Shown: positions 50,198-59,432 of the stretch, piece after piece
Layout of the letters: the number at the start of each line of letters is the position of its first letter
Numbering within the stretch: position 1 is the first letter of the stretch
Source of the DNA: Shewanella psychrophila
GTDB taxonomy: Bacteria; Pseudomonadota; Gammaproteobacteria; Enterobacterales; Shewanellaceae
Length of the DNA: 64,000 nt
Direction of reading: 5' to 3'
Assembly (NCBI RefSeq): GCF_002005305.1
Contig: NZ_CP014782.1
Span: 4,278,001 to 4,342,000 of the forward strand
Position numbers and translations under genes: made by a program
Notes under the pieces: generated by a model
The model's database searches: none
What the model saw: the letters and a program-made list of their open reading frames with translations, nothing else
What the model was told of the DNA's origin: nothing

Positions 50198-51631
50198 TTA
50201 ATCCTTACCCATACCGTACTTACGCATTTTCTCGACTAAGGTTGTACGCCTGATCCCCAACATTTCTGCTGCGCGGGCAACAACATTATCTTGCTGCTCG
50301 AGTGCCTGCCTGATCATATCTATCTCAAGCTCAGCAAGAAGATCTTTCAAGTTAACCCCTTCAGGAGGAAGTTCACTTGGAAAACGAGTTTCGGGGATCT
50401 CTATGGACTCTTCATCACTGAAGATTGCAGCTAAGGCATCACGTTCTAGCTCCTCCTCACTGACCTCTACACAGTATTCTGGCACATCAATATGACGATA
50501 CTTGTGGGGTAAATCATTAACATCGACTAAGCCACCAGGGTAAAGAATAGTAAGTCGCTCGACTAAGTTGGAAAGCTCTCTGACATTCCCGGCCCATTGA
50601 TGCTCTTTCAGGGACTCGATAGCTCGCTGAGTAAACCTTACCTTGCCACGGCCTTCATTGTAGACCCGGCTCACCAGCTCTTGTAAAAGTAAGGGTATAT
50701 CATCTTTTCTTTCACATAATGCAGGCATTTCTATGGGGAATACATTTAATCGGTAATAGAGATCTTCCCTAAATGCCCCTTCGGAGATCATTACCTCTAA
50801 GTCTCTGTGGGTCGCCGCTACAACACGAACATCGGCCTTAATAGGTTTACTGCCTCCAACACGTTCAAACACTCGCTCTTGGAGTACACGAAGGAGTTTA
50901 ACCTGCATCTGCAATGGCATATCGCCAATTTCATCTAAAAAGAGGGTTCCCTTTTCAGCAAGCTCAAAGCGACCCTTTCTGGCACTGATAGCACCGGTAA
51001 ATGAGCCCTTCTCATGGCCGAAAAGTTCACTCTCTAAAAGCTCAGCGGGAATTGCACCACAGTTAACCGGAATGAAGGGGCCATCGCGTCTATCAGAAAT
51101 ATAATGAATATTTCTTGCAACAACCTCTTTACCAGTACCGGACTGACCCAGCACTAAGACAGTAGCGTCAGAAGAGGCTACTTGCCCAATCAAATGCCTG
51201 ACTTGTGCAATCCCTTCACTTCGACCAACCATGCTTCTAAAAAGCTTAGTTTGATTAACACTGGTAGGAGTTTCAGGACGCCTCACCTGACCAAAAACCT
51301 GACAGAAGTGCAGTAATTCAGTTAATTGAGGGTAATTTAGGGGTTCTTCAACATAGCCAAGTATATTGGAGGCATTTACGCCGTCCTGCTCGCCTAGCAG
51401 TAAAATCGGCTGCCAAGGCAATTTCCCGGCAAGGGATTGAAATAACTCTTTAGACTGTGAGTCAGCAGCGATAACCAAGGCCCGGTAACGAGTACTTTGT
51501 AGTCGCAGTTCAAGTTTATCGATTGCGACTAACTCAACTTGCTCACCCAAAAACTCAAATACACATGATAAGCGATTCATTCGCTCAGACTGATTACCGA
51601 CAAGTAGAATTCGTTGATCTGTTTGCATCAT
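50198..51631 (-). CDS. flrA: Master flagellar regulator FlrA (FleQ family)
   Basis: 477 residues. N-terminal FleQ-type receiver-like domain without a phospho-Asp (about 1-120), AAA+ with GQSGTGKEVVARN, GSFTGAISARKGRFELAEKG and FLDEIGDMP, and a Fis-type HTH (NVVARAAEMLGIRRTTLVEKMRKYGMG). Sigma-54 activator at the top of the flagellar cascade, inhibited by FlhG and, in relatives, by c-di-GMP. It stands alone, 287 bp after fliS, so it has its own promoter, which I could not pin down. Confidence 0.96.
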   Translation of the reverse strand: MMQTDQRILLVGNQSERMNRLSCVFEFLGEQVELVAIDKLELRLQSTRYRALVIAADSQSKELFQSLAGKLPWQPILLLGEQDGVNASNILGYVEEPLNYPQLTELLHFCQVFGQVRRPETPTSVNQTKLFRSMVGRSEGIAQVRHLIGQVASSDATVLVLGQSGTGKEVVARNIHYISDRRDGPFIPVNCGAIPAELLESELFGHEKGSFTGAISARKGRFELAEKGTLFLDEIGDMPLQMQVKLLRVLQERVFERVGGSKPIKADVRVVAATHRDLEVMISEGAFREDLYYRLNVFPIEMPALCERKDDIPLLLQELVSRVYNEGRGKVRFTQRAIESLKEHQWAGNVRELSNLVERLTILYPGGLVDVNDLPHKYRHIDVPEYCVEVSEEELERDALAAIFSDEESIEIPETRFPSELPPEGVNLKDLLAELEIDMIRQALEQQDNVVARAAEMLGIRRTTLVEKMRKYGMGKD

Positions 51632-51862
51632 TAAAAAAGCCGTAAAGCGCTCGTTATTATTCGCATTAATTATTAGTGTTTTTTGCTTAAAAGCGATGTA
51701 GTGTTTCCATTACAAATTTGAACAAAATCACTACCATGAGGAATAGTGTATTATCAGCAAGCTATTAGCAAGTCTCTGATGCATTTATTGCTTAACTGGA
51801 TAGATATTCATTGAACTTATTTGATTCTAGCTGAAAAATCCAACGAAACCATAATGATTTGT

Positions 51863-51904
51863 CAAATAATTGACTGCGGCCAATTATTTGGGGCTACGCG
51901 CCCC
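51863..51904. terminator. Double hairpin after fliS
   Basis: CAAATAATTG (51863-51872) pairs with CAATTATTTG (51881-51890), a perfect 10-bp stem, and directly adjoining GGGGC-TACGC-GCCCC (51890-51904) is a perfect 5-bp stem. They lie between the fliS stop and flrA and probably end the flaG-fliD-fliT-fliS transcript. Confidence 0.65.
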
Positions 51905-51918
51905 GAATAAAAATAGAA

Positions 51919-52329
51919 TTAAACAGCCTCGGTATGAGAGACGATATGATGTTGTTCTACGGGGATTGCATCCCAGCCCTCTTTAATAGTTCTCAATATC
52001 TCACTGACATCATCTAACGCTTGAATGTCATTATTAATATTGGCTTCAGAGAGGCGGCGTAACATAAAATCATACAAAGCACTCACATTACCGATCATCT
52101 CTCCACCAGCATCCATATTCAGACTGCTGTTGAGACCATTAATGATACCTATGGCCTTACCTATGTTAAGTCCTTTGGTTGCAAGATCGTTATTTCCTAT
52201 CGCATAGCGACTCTGGGCAATGCGTTGTAACGCTCCTTCAAACATCATCTGAATAATTCTATGAGGTGAAGCTACCGCGATTTCGTTATCTAATGATACT
52301 TTACGGTATGACTGTAATGACCTTCTCAT
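51919..52329 (-). CDS. fliS: Flagellin export chaperone FliS
   Basis: 136 residues, helical bundle. SLQSYRKVSLDNEIAVASPHRIIQMMFEGALQRIAQSRYAI near the start is the conserved FliS region. It binds the C-terminal helices of flagellin before export. It is 6 bp after the fliT-like gene. Confidence 0.95.
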   Translation of the reverse strand: MRRSLQSYRKVSLDNEIAVASPHRIIQMMFEGALQRIAQSRYAIGNNDLATKGLNIGKAIGIINGLNSSLNMDAGGEMIGNVSALYDFMLRRLSEANINNDIQALDDVSEILRTIKEGWDAIPVEQHHIVSHTEAV

Positions 52330-52335
52330 AAAAAC

Positions 52336-52656
52336 CTACCTATTTGAATCTATAGTCTTATATACGTTAATTTGACGTTGGCTTTTTTTGCCACTGTGTA
52401 ACAAATCTTGCCTATGCCTCATGACTTTACTAGCTTGTAACTTATATTTCTGGGTCAGGGTTAACTGCTGCTCCAGATACTCTCTGTCATCAAATTCATT
52501 ATCTGCAACCAGTAACTCGAGCAAATGTTGACGCTGACCTAATAAACCATGCAAGTCTGACACCAACTTATCACCTGTATCGTCATTTACATCAATTTCA
52601 TCGAGATGAAGTAAACTTAAAGATAATGCTTCGTTTACTCTATTCAGTTCTTTCAT
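52336..52656 (-). CDS. FliT-like small flagellar chaperone (FlaI)
   Basis: 106 residues, predicted all-helical, charged (LHGLLGQRQHLLELLVADNEFDDREYLEQQLTLTQKYKLQASKVMRHRQDLL). The position between fliD and fliS is that of fliT in enterics and flaI in Vibrio. The sequence itself is too diverged for me to assign by motif. Role as FliD export chaperone is inferred from position. Confidence 0.72.
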   Translation of the reverse strand: MKELNRVNEALSLSLLHLDEIDVNDDTGDKLVSDLHGLLGQRQHLLELLVADNEFDDREYLEQQLTLTQKYKLQASKVMRHRQDLLHSGKKSQRQINVYKTIDSNR

Positions 52657-52714
52657 TGAGCCTTCTCTTCGACAATAAGCTAAAAGTCATCACAAGTTTA
52701 ATCAATATAAAATG

Positions 52715-54076
52715 CTAAGTTTTCTTCACCACACCAGGCAGAGAATCTAACCTTGATTGCAACATGCTGCTTTGAGCATTTAACTGCCCTACTATGGCAT
52801 CCATAGCATTAAATTGCTTAAATAGCCTATCTTCATAAGCCTTCATTTTCAAAGCCAGTCGTTCTCTGCTTTCCTGTATTCGCACTAATTGGTTATCTAG
52901 CGTCTCATCACGGCCATCAAGAATACCACCGGTTTGAACATACCCATCAACCAAACTATCCAGACTCGAGGCCAGCCCCGTATCTTCTGTACTGAAAAGC
53001 TCTTTTATCTGATCAAAGTTTGATGTTAGCGCTTCATCAAGCTTGTCACCATCGACTTCTAATAAACCAGTACGAGTTGTGGTAACGCCAATTGAGCCTA
53101 AGGTAATATTACCATCAGATGTACTATAGACGCCCGATAGCGCTCCTCTTAATTGGCTTTGTATGGTTCGAATTATCGAGTCGCCTTGTAGTATTCCGGC
53201 TTGCTTCGTATCAGGATCATAACTCGACATTTCCTGCACAGTCGTCATTAACTCATTATAGGAATCTACTAGCGCATTAATCCCTGTTTTAACAGTTCCA
53301 GTATTAAGTTCAATATCGAGCTGTGTGGTCTTAGTTGCGTCGGCTTCTTTAAGTGTTAGAGTCGTTCCAGCAATAGCATCTGTTACAGTATTAGAACTAG
53401 AGGTAATAGTTAAGCCGTCGACCTTTATTATTGAATCCTGAGCAGCTTGGACCTCAGTCATAGTGAAGGTATCGGCAAGTGGTGTTCCGGGTCCCACATC
53501 TGTTGCGGTGACACTGATTTGATTGTCTAAGCCTGTACTGGTCGATGTGAGTACCAGTTTTGCACCGTCATCGTCATTAATAATCGTTGCCGTGATACCA
53601 ACATTATCTTCGGCGCTGTTTATCTTCTCAACTAAGGATGTCAGGGAGTCGGTGGCATCAGCAGCAATATCAAAGCTACTTCCGTCGACGGTAAAACTTA
53701 GCGTTCCCTCACCGATAGCTGCCTCGGCATCAGCCGAGGCTACCGTGCTCTTTTTTTGACTTTGAGCTAATTGTTCAACCGTCAAACTATAGCTGCCCGC
53801 AATAGCCGTTTCATCGACTGTAGCGCTTAAAAAGTCGTTGTCGGAAAGCTTAACTTTATTACTGATAAAAGATTCAGGCTTTGAGAGAAAAGCTAAGTTT
53901 GTCTGAAACTCAGACATAGCACTCTTGAGTGCCCCGATAGCAGAAATTTCAGCATTAACCTTGCCTTCATCTGCATTAAATTGGGCCTGTTTTGGCGTAC
54001 TCTCGGCACCAACTAGCGCAGAGACTATACCATTGATATCCATTCCTGAACCGATACCGACTGCTGTTAACCCCAT
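52715..54076 (-). CDS. fliD: Flagellar filament cap protein FliD
   Basis: 453 residues from the ATG at 54076, with GAGG six bases upstream (MGLTAVGIGSGMDINGIVSALV). The N-terminal FliD domain, a flagellin-IN-like middle (ALTLKEADATKTTQLDIELNTG) and the C-terminal domain (YNELMTTVQEMSSYDPDTKQAGILQGDSIIRTIQSQLR) are present. It forms the pentameric cap on which flagellin polymerises. Frame open five codons further upstream without a site. Confidence 0.96.
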   Translation of the reverse strand: MGLTAVGIGSGMDINGIVSALVGAESTPKQAQFNADEGKVNAEISAIGALKSAMSEFQTNLAFLSKPESFISNKVKLSDNDFLSATVDETAIAGSYSLTVEQLAQSQKKSTVASADAEAAIGEGTLSFTVDGSSFDIAADATDSLTSLVEKINSAEDNVGITATIINDDDGAKLVLTSTSTGLDNQISVTATDVGPGTPLADTFTMTEVQAAQDSIIKVDGLTITSSSNTVTDAIAGTTLTLKEADATKTTQLDIELNTGTVKTGINALVDSYNELMTTVQEMSSYDPDTKQAGILQGDSIIRTIQSQLRGALSGVYSTSDGNITLGSIGVTTTRTGLLEVDGDKLDEALTSNFDQIKELFSTEDTGLASSLDSLVDGYVQTGGILDGRDETLDNQLVRIQESRERLALKMKAYEDRLFKQFNAMDAIVGQLNAQSSMLQSRLDSLPGVVKKT

Positions 54077-54146
54077 GGGAACCTCTATCACTCATCCTGA
54101 AAGCTATAAGCTAAACAGTGGAAAATAAACTAACGTCAAAAAATCA

Positions 54147-54533
54147 TCATGCTTCTGTTTTCATCAGCATGCCTGAAACTTCAAACAATTTTTGTGCCAA
54201 CTCTAATGCTTCTTCGGTAGGGATCTGACGAATCGTCTCCCCTGAGTCCATATCCATCACATTTACTACAGAAACCCCAGAACTATCATCGACCCTAAAT
54301 GCTAGGCCTTTCTTCATCATAGACATGGTATCACTAAGTTCAGCAACCGCTTCCTGTAACTTTTCAGGATTATCTTCCTTGTTCGCCTTTGAGGCTTCAC
54401 TGCCTTCCTCAATGGCTTTCACTAAGGCTCTTGCTTCGACTTCACTGGCCTCTGGAGTCGTCGCTTTCAGCGGGACTACCACTTCACTCTTAACACTTGT
54501 GGCATTCGATGGATTCACTAAATTAATATTCAT
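54147..54533 (-). CDS. flaG: Flagellar protein FlaG
   Basis: 128 residues from the ATG at 54533, which has GAGGAGG nine bases upstream; the longer frame would start before that site. The C-terminal FlaG domain is clear (LQEAVAELSDTMSMMKKGLAFRVDDSSGVSVVNVMDMDSGETIRQIPTEEALELAQKL summarised by its ends). FlaG limits filament length in several polar flagellates. It is 70 bp before fliD. Confidence 0.93.
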   Translation of the reverse strand: MNINLVNPSNATSVKSEVVVPLKATTPEASEVEARALVKAIEEGSEASKANKEDNPEKLQEAVAELSDTMSMMKKGLAFRVDDSSGVSVVNVMDMDSGETIRQIPTEEALELAQKLFEVSGMLMKTEA

Positions 54534-54585
54534 CGCCTTTAACCTCCTCTCATTTTTAAATCCCTTTCCTAAATCCATTTCAAAT

Positions 54586-54644
54586 TGATTTACAAAACTG
54601 ATTTACAAAACTGATTTACAAAACTGATTTACAAAACTGATTTT
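54586..54644. repeat. Four and a half tandem 13-bp repeats upstream of flaG
   Basis: Unit TGATTTACAAAAC, four exact copies and a partial fifth, starting 53 bp before the flaG start and ending before the flagellin terminator. Confidence 0.92.
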
Positions 54645-54660
54645 TACATTTGCTATAAAC

Positions 54661-54694
54661 AAAAGGGAAGATTCAAAACTGAATCTCCCCTTCC
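54661..54694 (-). terminator. Rho-independent terminator of the flaG-proximal flagellin
   Basis: On the minus strand AAGGGGAGATTCA pairs with TGAATCTTCCCTT (one mismatch) followed by TTGTTT. It lies about 80 bp after the flagellin stop. Confidence 0.88.
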
Positions 54695-54771
54695 TTGGTT
54701 ACTCTATTGAGTTCCAGCTATAACCCTATCTATTACTTACTATAGCTTTTACTCATGCACTAAAGTAACGA

Positions 54772-56214
54772 TTAAAGTAGAGATAATGCGACTTGTGGTA
54801 ACTGGTTAGCCTGAGCAAGCATTGCTGATGATGTCTGAGACAGAATCTGCTGCTTAGTCATCTCTGCCGTTTCTTTAGCGAAATCGACATCTTGAATTCG
54901 GCTTCGTGCATCGGCTACGTTAGTCTGAACATTACTTAAGTTACTAATAGTAAAGTTCATACGGTTTTGTATCGCACCTAAATCGGCACGATTTGAGTCG
55001 ATACCGGCAATCGCGCCATCGATAAGAGCAATTGCATTTTGTGCACCTGATGCAGTGCCTATATCTACCGTATTTACACCTGCAAACACACCTGTTAATT
55101 CTGTAGTAATTTCAGCACTAATACCTGCTGCAACAGTAAAACTATCAGGTGAACTCATTGTTATTGCACCTGATGCAACAAATGTAGTACCAGCATTAGT
55201 CAAAGTACTCGTGGCTGATGCTGTACCATCGGCAGCTTGATTAATAAGGGTCATACCACCAGCAGCATTACCTGCTTCTGTGAAGTTAATATCGGCACCA
55301 GTAGAGCTAGAGATTGTTAATGTGCCGTTATCTATTTTAGCGGTTACACCTGTTTCACCAGACACATCATTAATCGCCGTAGCAAGATCCGTATTATTAG
55401 TAATACCAGTCAAATCTACCGCTGATGTACTAGAACCGTCATCTACATTCATAACCAAGGAAACATCATATGCAGCGGTTAAATTAGCTACAATATTTGT
55501 CTCCGCAGTGGCTTTGACACCCGTGCCAGCTTGGTTAATTGCCGCAGCAACCTCAGTTGCTGTATCATTAGCGACAGTGACTACATTGGTTGTGCTGGTA
55601 CCTTGAGTGATAGTCATAGTACCACCGGCCGAGCCGTTAGTTCCCGCAGCAGCAGCCACTAAATTACCACCAAATATAGTACCAGGCGCATCACTCTGAT
55701 AAGCACCGATATTCGTCGCAGCAACAGATTTCAATGACACGTCGATAGTCTCATTAGCTTCTGAACCCACCTGGAAAGACTGCGTACCGTAAGAACCATC
55801 AAGCAGCTTTTGTCCACCAAATGAGGTGGTCTCTGCGATACGCGTTAACTCAGATTGCAATGAGTTAATCTCTTTCTGCATAGCTGCACGATCATCCGAA
55901 GAGTTTGAACCGTTAGCCGATTGCAGTGACAAGTCACGCATACGTTGAAGAATGTTAGTCGACTCCCCCATGGCGCCTTCTGCGGTTTGTGCGATAGAGA
56001 TACCATCGTTAGCGTTACGCATGGCGACGTCAAGACCGTTAATCTGACTCGTCATACGATTCGAAATCTGCAGACCCGCCGCATCATCCTTTGCACTGTT
56101 AATACGAAGACCTGATGCCAATCGCTCCATCGAAGTACTTAAATGACTCTGGGAACTATTAAGGTTGCTCTGAGCCTTCATTGATGTGACGTTCGTGTTT
56201 ACTGAAATAGCCAT
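54772..56214 (-). CDS. fliC: Flagellin (copy next to flaG)
   Basis: 480 residues. The N-terminal D0/D1 (AISVNTNVTSMKAQSNLNSSQSHLSTSMERLASGLRINSAKDDAAGLQISNRM) and C-terminal D1/D0 (RADLGAIQNRMNFTISNLSNVQTNVADARSRIQDVDFAKETAEMTKQQIL, ending QLPQVALSLL) are standard; here shown only in part. Between them (about 175-400) is a Thr/Ala/Gly-rich variable region with flagellin-IN-like motifs, so it is about 200 residues longer than the flagellins of S. oneidensis. A sigma-28 promoter lies about 80 bp upstream. It is followed by a terminator, so it is monocistronic. Nearly identical ends to the second flagellin show a tandem duplication. Confidence 0.97.
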   Translation of the reverse strand: MAISVNTNVTSMKAQSNLNSSQSHLSTSMERLASGLRINSAKDDAAGLQISNRMTSQINGLDVAMRNANDGISIAQTAEGAMGESTNILQRMRDLSLQSANGSNSSDDRAAMQKEINSLQSELTRIAETTSFGGQKLLDGSYGTQSFQVGSEANETIDVSLKSVAATNIGAYQSDAPGTIFGGNLVAAAAGTNGSAGGTMTITQGTSTTNVVTVANDTATEVAAAINQAGTGVKATAETNIVANLTAAYDVSLVMNVDDGSSTSAVDLTGITNNTDLATAINDVSGETGVTAKIDNGTLTISSSTGADINFTEAGNAAGGMTLINQAADGTASATSTLTNAGTTFVASGAITMSSPDSFTVAAGISAEITTELTGVFAGVNTVDIGTASGAQNAIALIDGAIAGIDSNRADLGAIQNRMNFTISNLSNVQTNVADARSRIQDVDFAKETAEMTKQQILSQTSSAMLAQANQLPQVALSLL

Positions 56215-56293
56215 AATTTGTTCCTCTTAATACCTGACTGTAGACTGTGCCTGTCTGCGTTAAGCCAGGCGGATCTGTTCGGTTACAATGTAT

Positions 56294-56320
56294 TTAACGG
56301 CAGCCCCATTTTTTACTTTA
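56294..56320 (-). promoter_or_regulatory. Sigma-28 (FliA) promoter of the flaG-proximal flagellin
   Basis: TAAAGTAA, exactly 11 bases, then GCCGTTAA on the minus strand, against the consensus TAAAGTTT-N11-GCCGATAA. Predicted transcript start about 70-75 bp before the ATG. Confidence 0.9.
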
Positions 56321-56521
56321 GAAATTTTTTAAAAAATATTGTGCATAGTGTTAAGAAGACGCTAACAAAGGGCAGAAGATGAAAGCTGTAGTAAGTTGTA
56401 AGTGGCGAGCTAAAGACAAGGCAAAGAAAGAGGTGAGTTTCGAGACAATATCAAAAGAAAAGGAAGCCTGAGAAGCTATATGCTTATTCGTAGCTCGCAG
56501 CTCAAGCTTGATTCCCAAAAC

Positions 56522-56558
56522 AAAAACCACCTAACTCGATAAAGAATTAGGTGGTTTA
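56522..56558 (-). terminator. Rho-independent terminator of the flgL-proximal flagellin
   Basis: AAACCACCTAA and TTAGGTGGTTT (perfect 11-bp stem, 12-base loop), with TTTTG following on the minus strand, about 60 bp after the stop. Confidence 0.9.
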
Positions 56559-56615
56559 TAATTCTAGGGTTAGGTGCTACAACCTAAGTACTAGAGTATT
56601 CTATGCTGCCTGCTA

Positions 56616-58073
56616 TTACCCTAGTAAGGATAGTGCTACCTGAGGTAATTGGTTTGCCTGTGCAAGCATAGCAGATGACGTCTGAGATAAGATCTGCTGC
56701 TTGGTCATCTCAGCTGTTTCCAAGGCAAAATCCACATCTTGGATACGACTACGAGCATCAGACACATTACTCCTTACATTGTCCAGATTACTGATGGTGA
56801 AGCTCATACGGTTTTGTATCGCACCTAAATCGGCACGAGAACTATCGATACTTGCAATAGCACCATCAATAATATCAATGGCAGACTGAGCACCTGAAGC
56901 TGAAGAAACATCCACCGTATTAACACCGGTGAATACACTGGTAGTTTCACCAGTCAATTCAGCCGCTAAGCCAGCACCACCATCGGTAATAGTGTAATTA
57001 GCAGAAGCTGTTAACGTCACAGAACCAGCAGCCGTTGCAACCACACCTGCGGCAGTCACGTTAGTTGCAGCAGATAAGGTGCCATCACCGGAAACATTTT
57101 GAAGCGCCAAAGCACCTGTAGTATTTGCCGCTAGCGAGGTGAAGTTAATATCGGCACCGTTAGCACTTTTTATTGTTAATATGCCATTATCTAATTGGGC
57201 TGAAACACCAGTTTCCCCCGAAACATCATTAATCGCAGTAGCAAGATCTGCATTATTCGTTATGCCCGTTAAATTTAGTGATGAAGTACTACTGCCATCG
57301 TCAACATTCATAATCAATGAATTATCAAACACAGCGGTCAAATCAGCTTGAATCGTCGTCTCTGCTGAAGCAGTCACGCCTGAACCCGCTTGGTTAATTT
57401 TTGCAACAAGCTCGGCCGCAGTGTCACTCGCAGCTGTAACCACATTTGTTGCATTAGTACCTTGAGTAATCGTTAAGGTATCTGCTGCCGCGCCATTTGC
57501 ACCAGCAGCCGTACCAACAAGAGCACCACCAAATAAGGTACCTGCTGCATCACTTTGATATGCACCAATATTAGTTGCAGCTACCGATTTCAACGACACT
57601 GCTATGGTTTCATTGGCTTCAGCACCCACTTGAAATGATTGTGTGCCGTAGGAACCATCAAGTAACTTTTGTCCACCAAATGAGGTCGTTTCTGCGATAC
57701 GCGTTAGCTCGGCTTGTAGCGAGTTAACTTCTTTCTGCATAGCTGCACGATCCTCACTAGAATTTGAACCATTAGCCGACTGCAGTGACAAGTCACGCAT
57801 ACGTTGCAAAATGTTAGTTGACTCGTTCATCGCGCCTTCTGCGGTTTGTGCGATTGAGATACCATCATTGGCATTACGCATGGCGACACCGATACCATTA
57901 ATCTGACTGGTCATACGGTTAGATATCTGCAAACCCGCAGCATCATCTTTAGCACTGTTAATGCGTAAACCAGAAGACAGACGTTCCATTGAAGTACTTA
58001 AATCACCCTGAGAGCGGTTAAGATTACTCTGTGCTTTCATCGATGTTACGTTTGTATTAACTGAAATAGCCAT
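56616..58073 (-). CDS. fliC: Flagellin (copy next to flgL)
   Basis: 485 residues from the ATG at 58073, with GAGGAA seven bases upstream; the ten extra upstream codons in frame have no support, and the conserved flagellin start is MAISVNTNV. Ends match the other flagellin closely; the variable centre (about 175-405) differs in many positions and ends QLPQVALSLLG. It has no good sigma-28 motif upstream (see rejected), unlike the other copy, so the two are probably timed differently, as known for two-flagellin Shewanella. Own terminator. Confidence 0.97.
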   Translation of the reverse strand: MAISVNTNVTSMKAQSNLNRSQGDLSTSMERLSSGLRINSAKDDAAGLQISNRMTSQINGIGVAMRNANDGISIAQTAEGAMNESTNILQRMRDLSLQSANGSNSSEDRAAMQKEVNSLQAELTRIAETTSFGGQKLLDGSYGTQSFQVGAEANETIAVSLKSVAATNIGAYQSDAAGTLFGGALVGTAAGANGAAADTLTITQGTNATNVVTAASDTAAELVAKINQAGSGVTASAETTIQADLTAVFDNSLIMNVDDGSSTSSLNLTGITNNADLATAINDVSGETGVSAQLDNGILTIKSANGADINFTSLAANTTGALALQNVSGDGTLSAATNVTAAGVVATAAGSVTLTASANYTITDGGAGLAAELTGETTSVFTGVNTVDVSSASGAQSAIDIIDGAIASIDSSRADLGAIQNRMSFTISNLDNVRSNVSDARSRIQDVDFALETAEMTKQQILSQTSSAMLAQANQLPQVALSLLG

Positions 58074-58206
58074 CTTGAGTTCCTCTTTAAGTTGTACTGC
58101 CAAGGCTCAAGCCTGGCTATAATTGTTAACTTTTAAAATTCATGTTTCGAATATTCGGTCTTAGTCCCTTAAGACTGTCGACTGTATTCAATCTTGTTGA
58201 TTACCT

Positions 58207-59421
58207 TTATATGTAATCAAATAATGTGGTCGAGTTAACTCTACTAAACAGAGTCGAAACTGCATTTAGCGCCAATTGCTGTTTTTCAAACTCACTAATT
58301 GCTGAGGCGTAATCTAAATCTTCTAACAATGACAAGGCTGAACTATTAACTAGTTTCTCATCCGTATGGTCCGATTTATAACTCTCAACCCGCTTTAAAT
58401 CATTGCCGGCGATGCCCCTGTCAAAATCTATCTGCCTTGTACCACTAACGATATTATCCAATAACTGTGCCAACTCAGCTCCACCCTGAGGCGTGTTAAC
58501 CTTATTAGGATCTTCTAGGAGGGTTATCGCCTGATTAATCGTGTCGAATATACTGACTTCGGTTTGCGGGGACATGGTGAAAGAATCCCCTGCTGCGGGG
58601 GTTCCATCGATTTTCACTTCGATACCATTAAAACTTACTGGGTTAGTCGGGTCGAAATTAGGCACCACAACTTGAGATGTGGCTGCTGAATCGAAAACCT
58701 CTAAGTTAACACCACCAGCTCCATTATCTGTGAAAGTGAAGGTATATCCCTCAGGAGCCACTGGTACATGGGCACCAGGAGTAACAATATTGGCACTTTC
58801 AACATTAAATTCACCAACTTGGGCTGGCAGATAATTGACACTAAAGTCACCTAAAGCATTTGCCGCGTTCATAAAGACACTATCACCCGGCAAGTTTGTG
58901 CCGACTGTGACTCCGGATGCCACAACTGATTGCCTCACACCACTGTCACCGCTATAGACTATGTTGCCTGCAGCATCGAAGGCGAAAGGCTGGGTCGATG
59001 TTTGATTACCAGCAAAGAGATAATTGCCGGACTCATCTTTTGAGTTAGCTATCGAGAGCAGCTCATCCAGGCTCGACCTCATTTCGTTGGCAATCGTCAC
59101 TCGGTCGGTATCCGTCAAGGTACCATTTACAGCTCTTAATACTTGGTCTTTGATCGAACTCGCTAAGCTTTCTGCGCTGCCCAGCTTACTCTCAGCTACC
59201 GCTAAGTGACCCGTAGCATAATCTATGTTTTTGATAAACTGATCGACTAGGGCATTTTGCTGGTACAAGTTGTCGATACCAATGGCAGCAACGGGATCGT
59301 CTCCAGCGGTATTGACTCTTTTACCGGAAGATAACTGTTCCATGATATTACTGGTTGCAGACTGTCTATCGAGCACACTGTTGATATTTTGGTTGAACAT
59401 CTGTGCGGTTGAGATTCTCAT
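58207..59421 (-). CDS. flgL: Hook-filament junction protein FlgL
   Basis: 404 residues. N-terminal MRISTAQMFNQNINSVLDRQSATSNIMEQLSSGKRVNTAGDDPVAAIGI and C-terminal YASAISEFEKQQLALNAVSTLFSRVNSTTLFDYI are flagellin-like ends typical of FlgL. It joins FlgK to the filament. It is 11 bp after flgK. Confidence 0.96.
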   Translation of the reverse strand: MRISTAQMFNQNINSVLDRQSATSNIMEQLSSGKRVNTAGDDPVAAIGIDNLYQQNALVDQFIKNIDYATGHLAVAESKLGSAESLASSIKDQVLRAVNGTLTDTDRVTIANEMRSSLDELLSIANSKDESGNYLFAGNQTSTQPFAFDAAGNIVYSGDSGVRQSVVASGVTVGTNLPGDSVFMNAANALGDFSVNYLPAQVGEFNVESANIVTPGAHVPVAPEGYTFTFTDNGAGGVNLEVFDSAATSQVVVPNFDPTNPVSFNGIEVKIDGTPAAGDSFTMSPQTEVSIFDTINQAITLLEDPNKVNTPQGGAELAQLLDNIVSGTRQIDFDRGIAGNDLKRVESYKSDHTDEKLVNSSALSLLEDLDYASAISEFEKQQLALNAVSTLFSRVNSTTLFDYI

Positions 59422-59432
59422 ATCAGCCTCCT

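Noticed and set aside
58074..58200. Sigma-28 or sigma-54 promoter upstream of the flgL-proximal flagellin
   Set aside because: Candidates (TAAAAGTT with GCCAGG at 10 bases; TGGCAG followed by CTTA) fail in spacing or in the -10/-12 half. A promoter must exist, but I cannot name its class.
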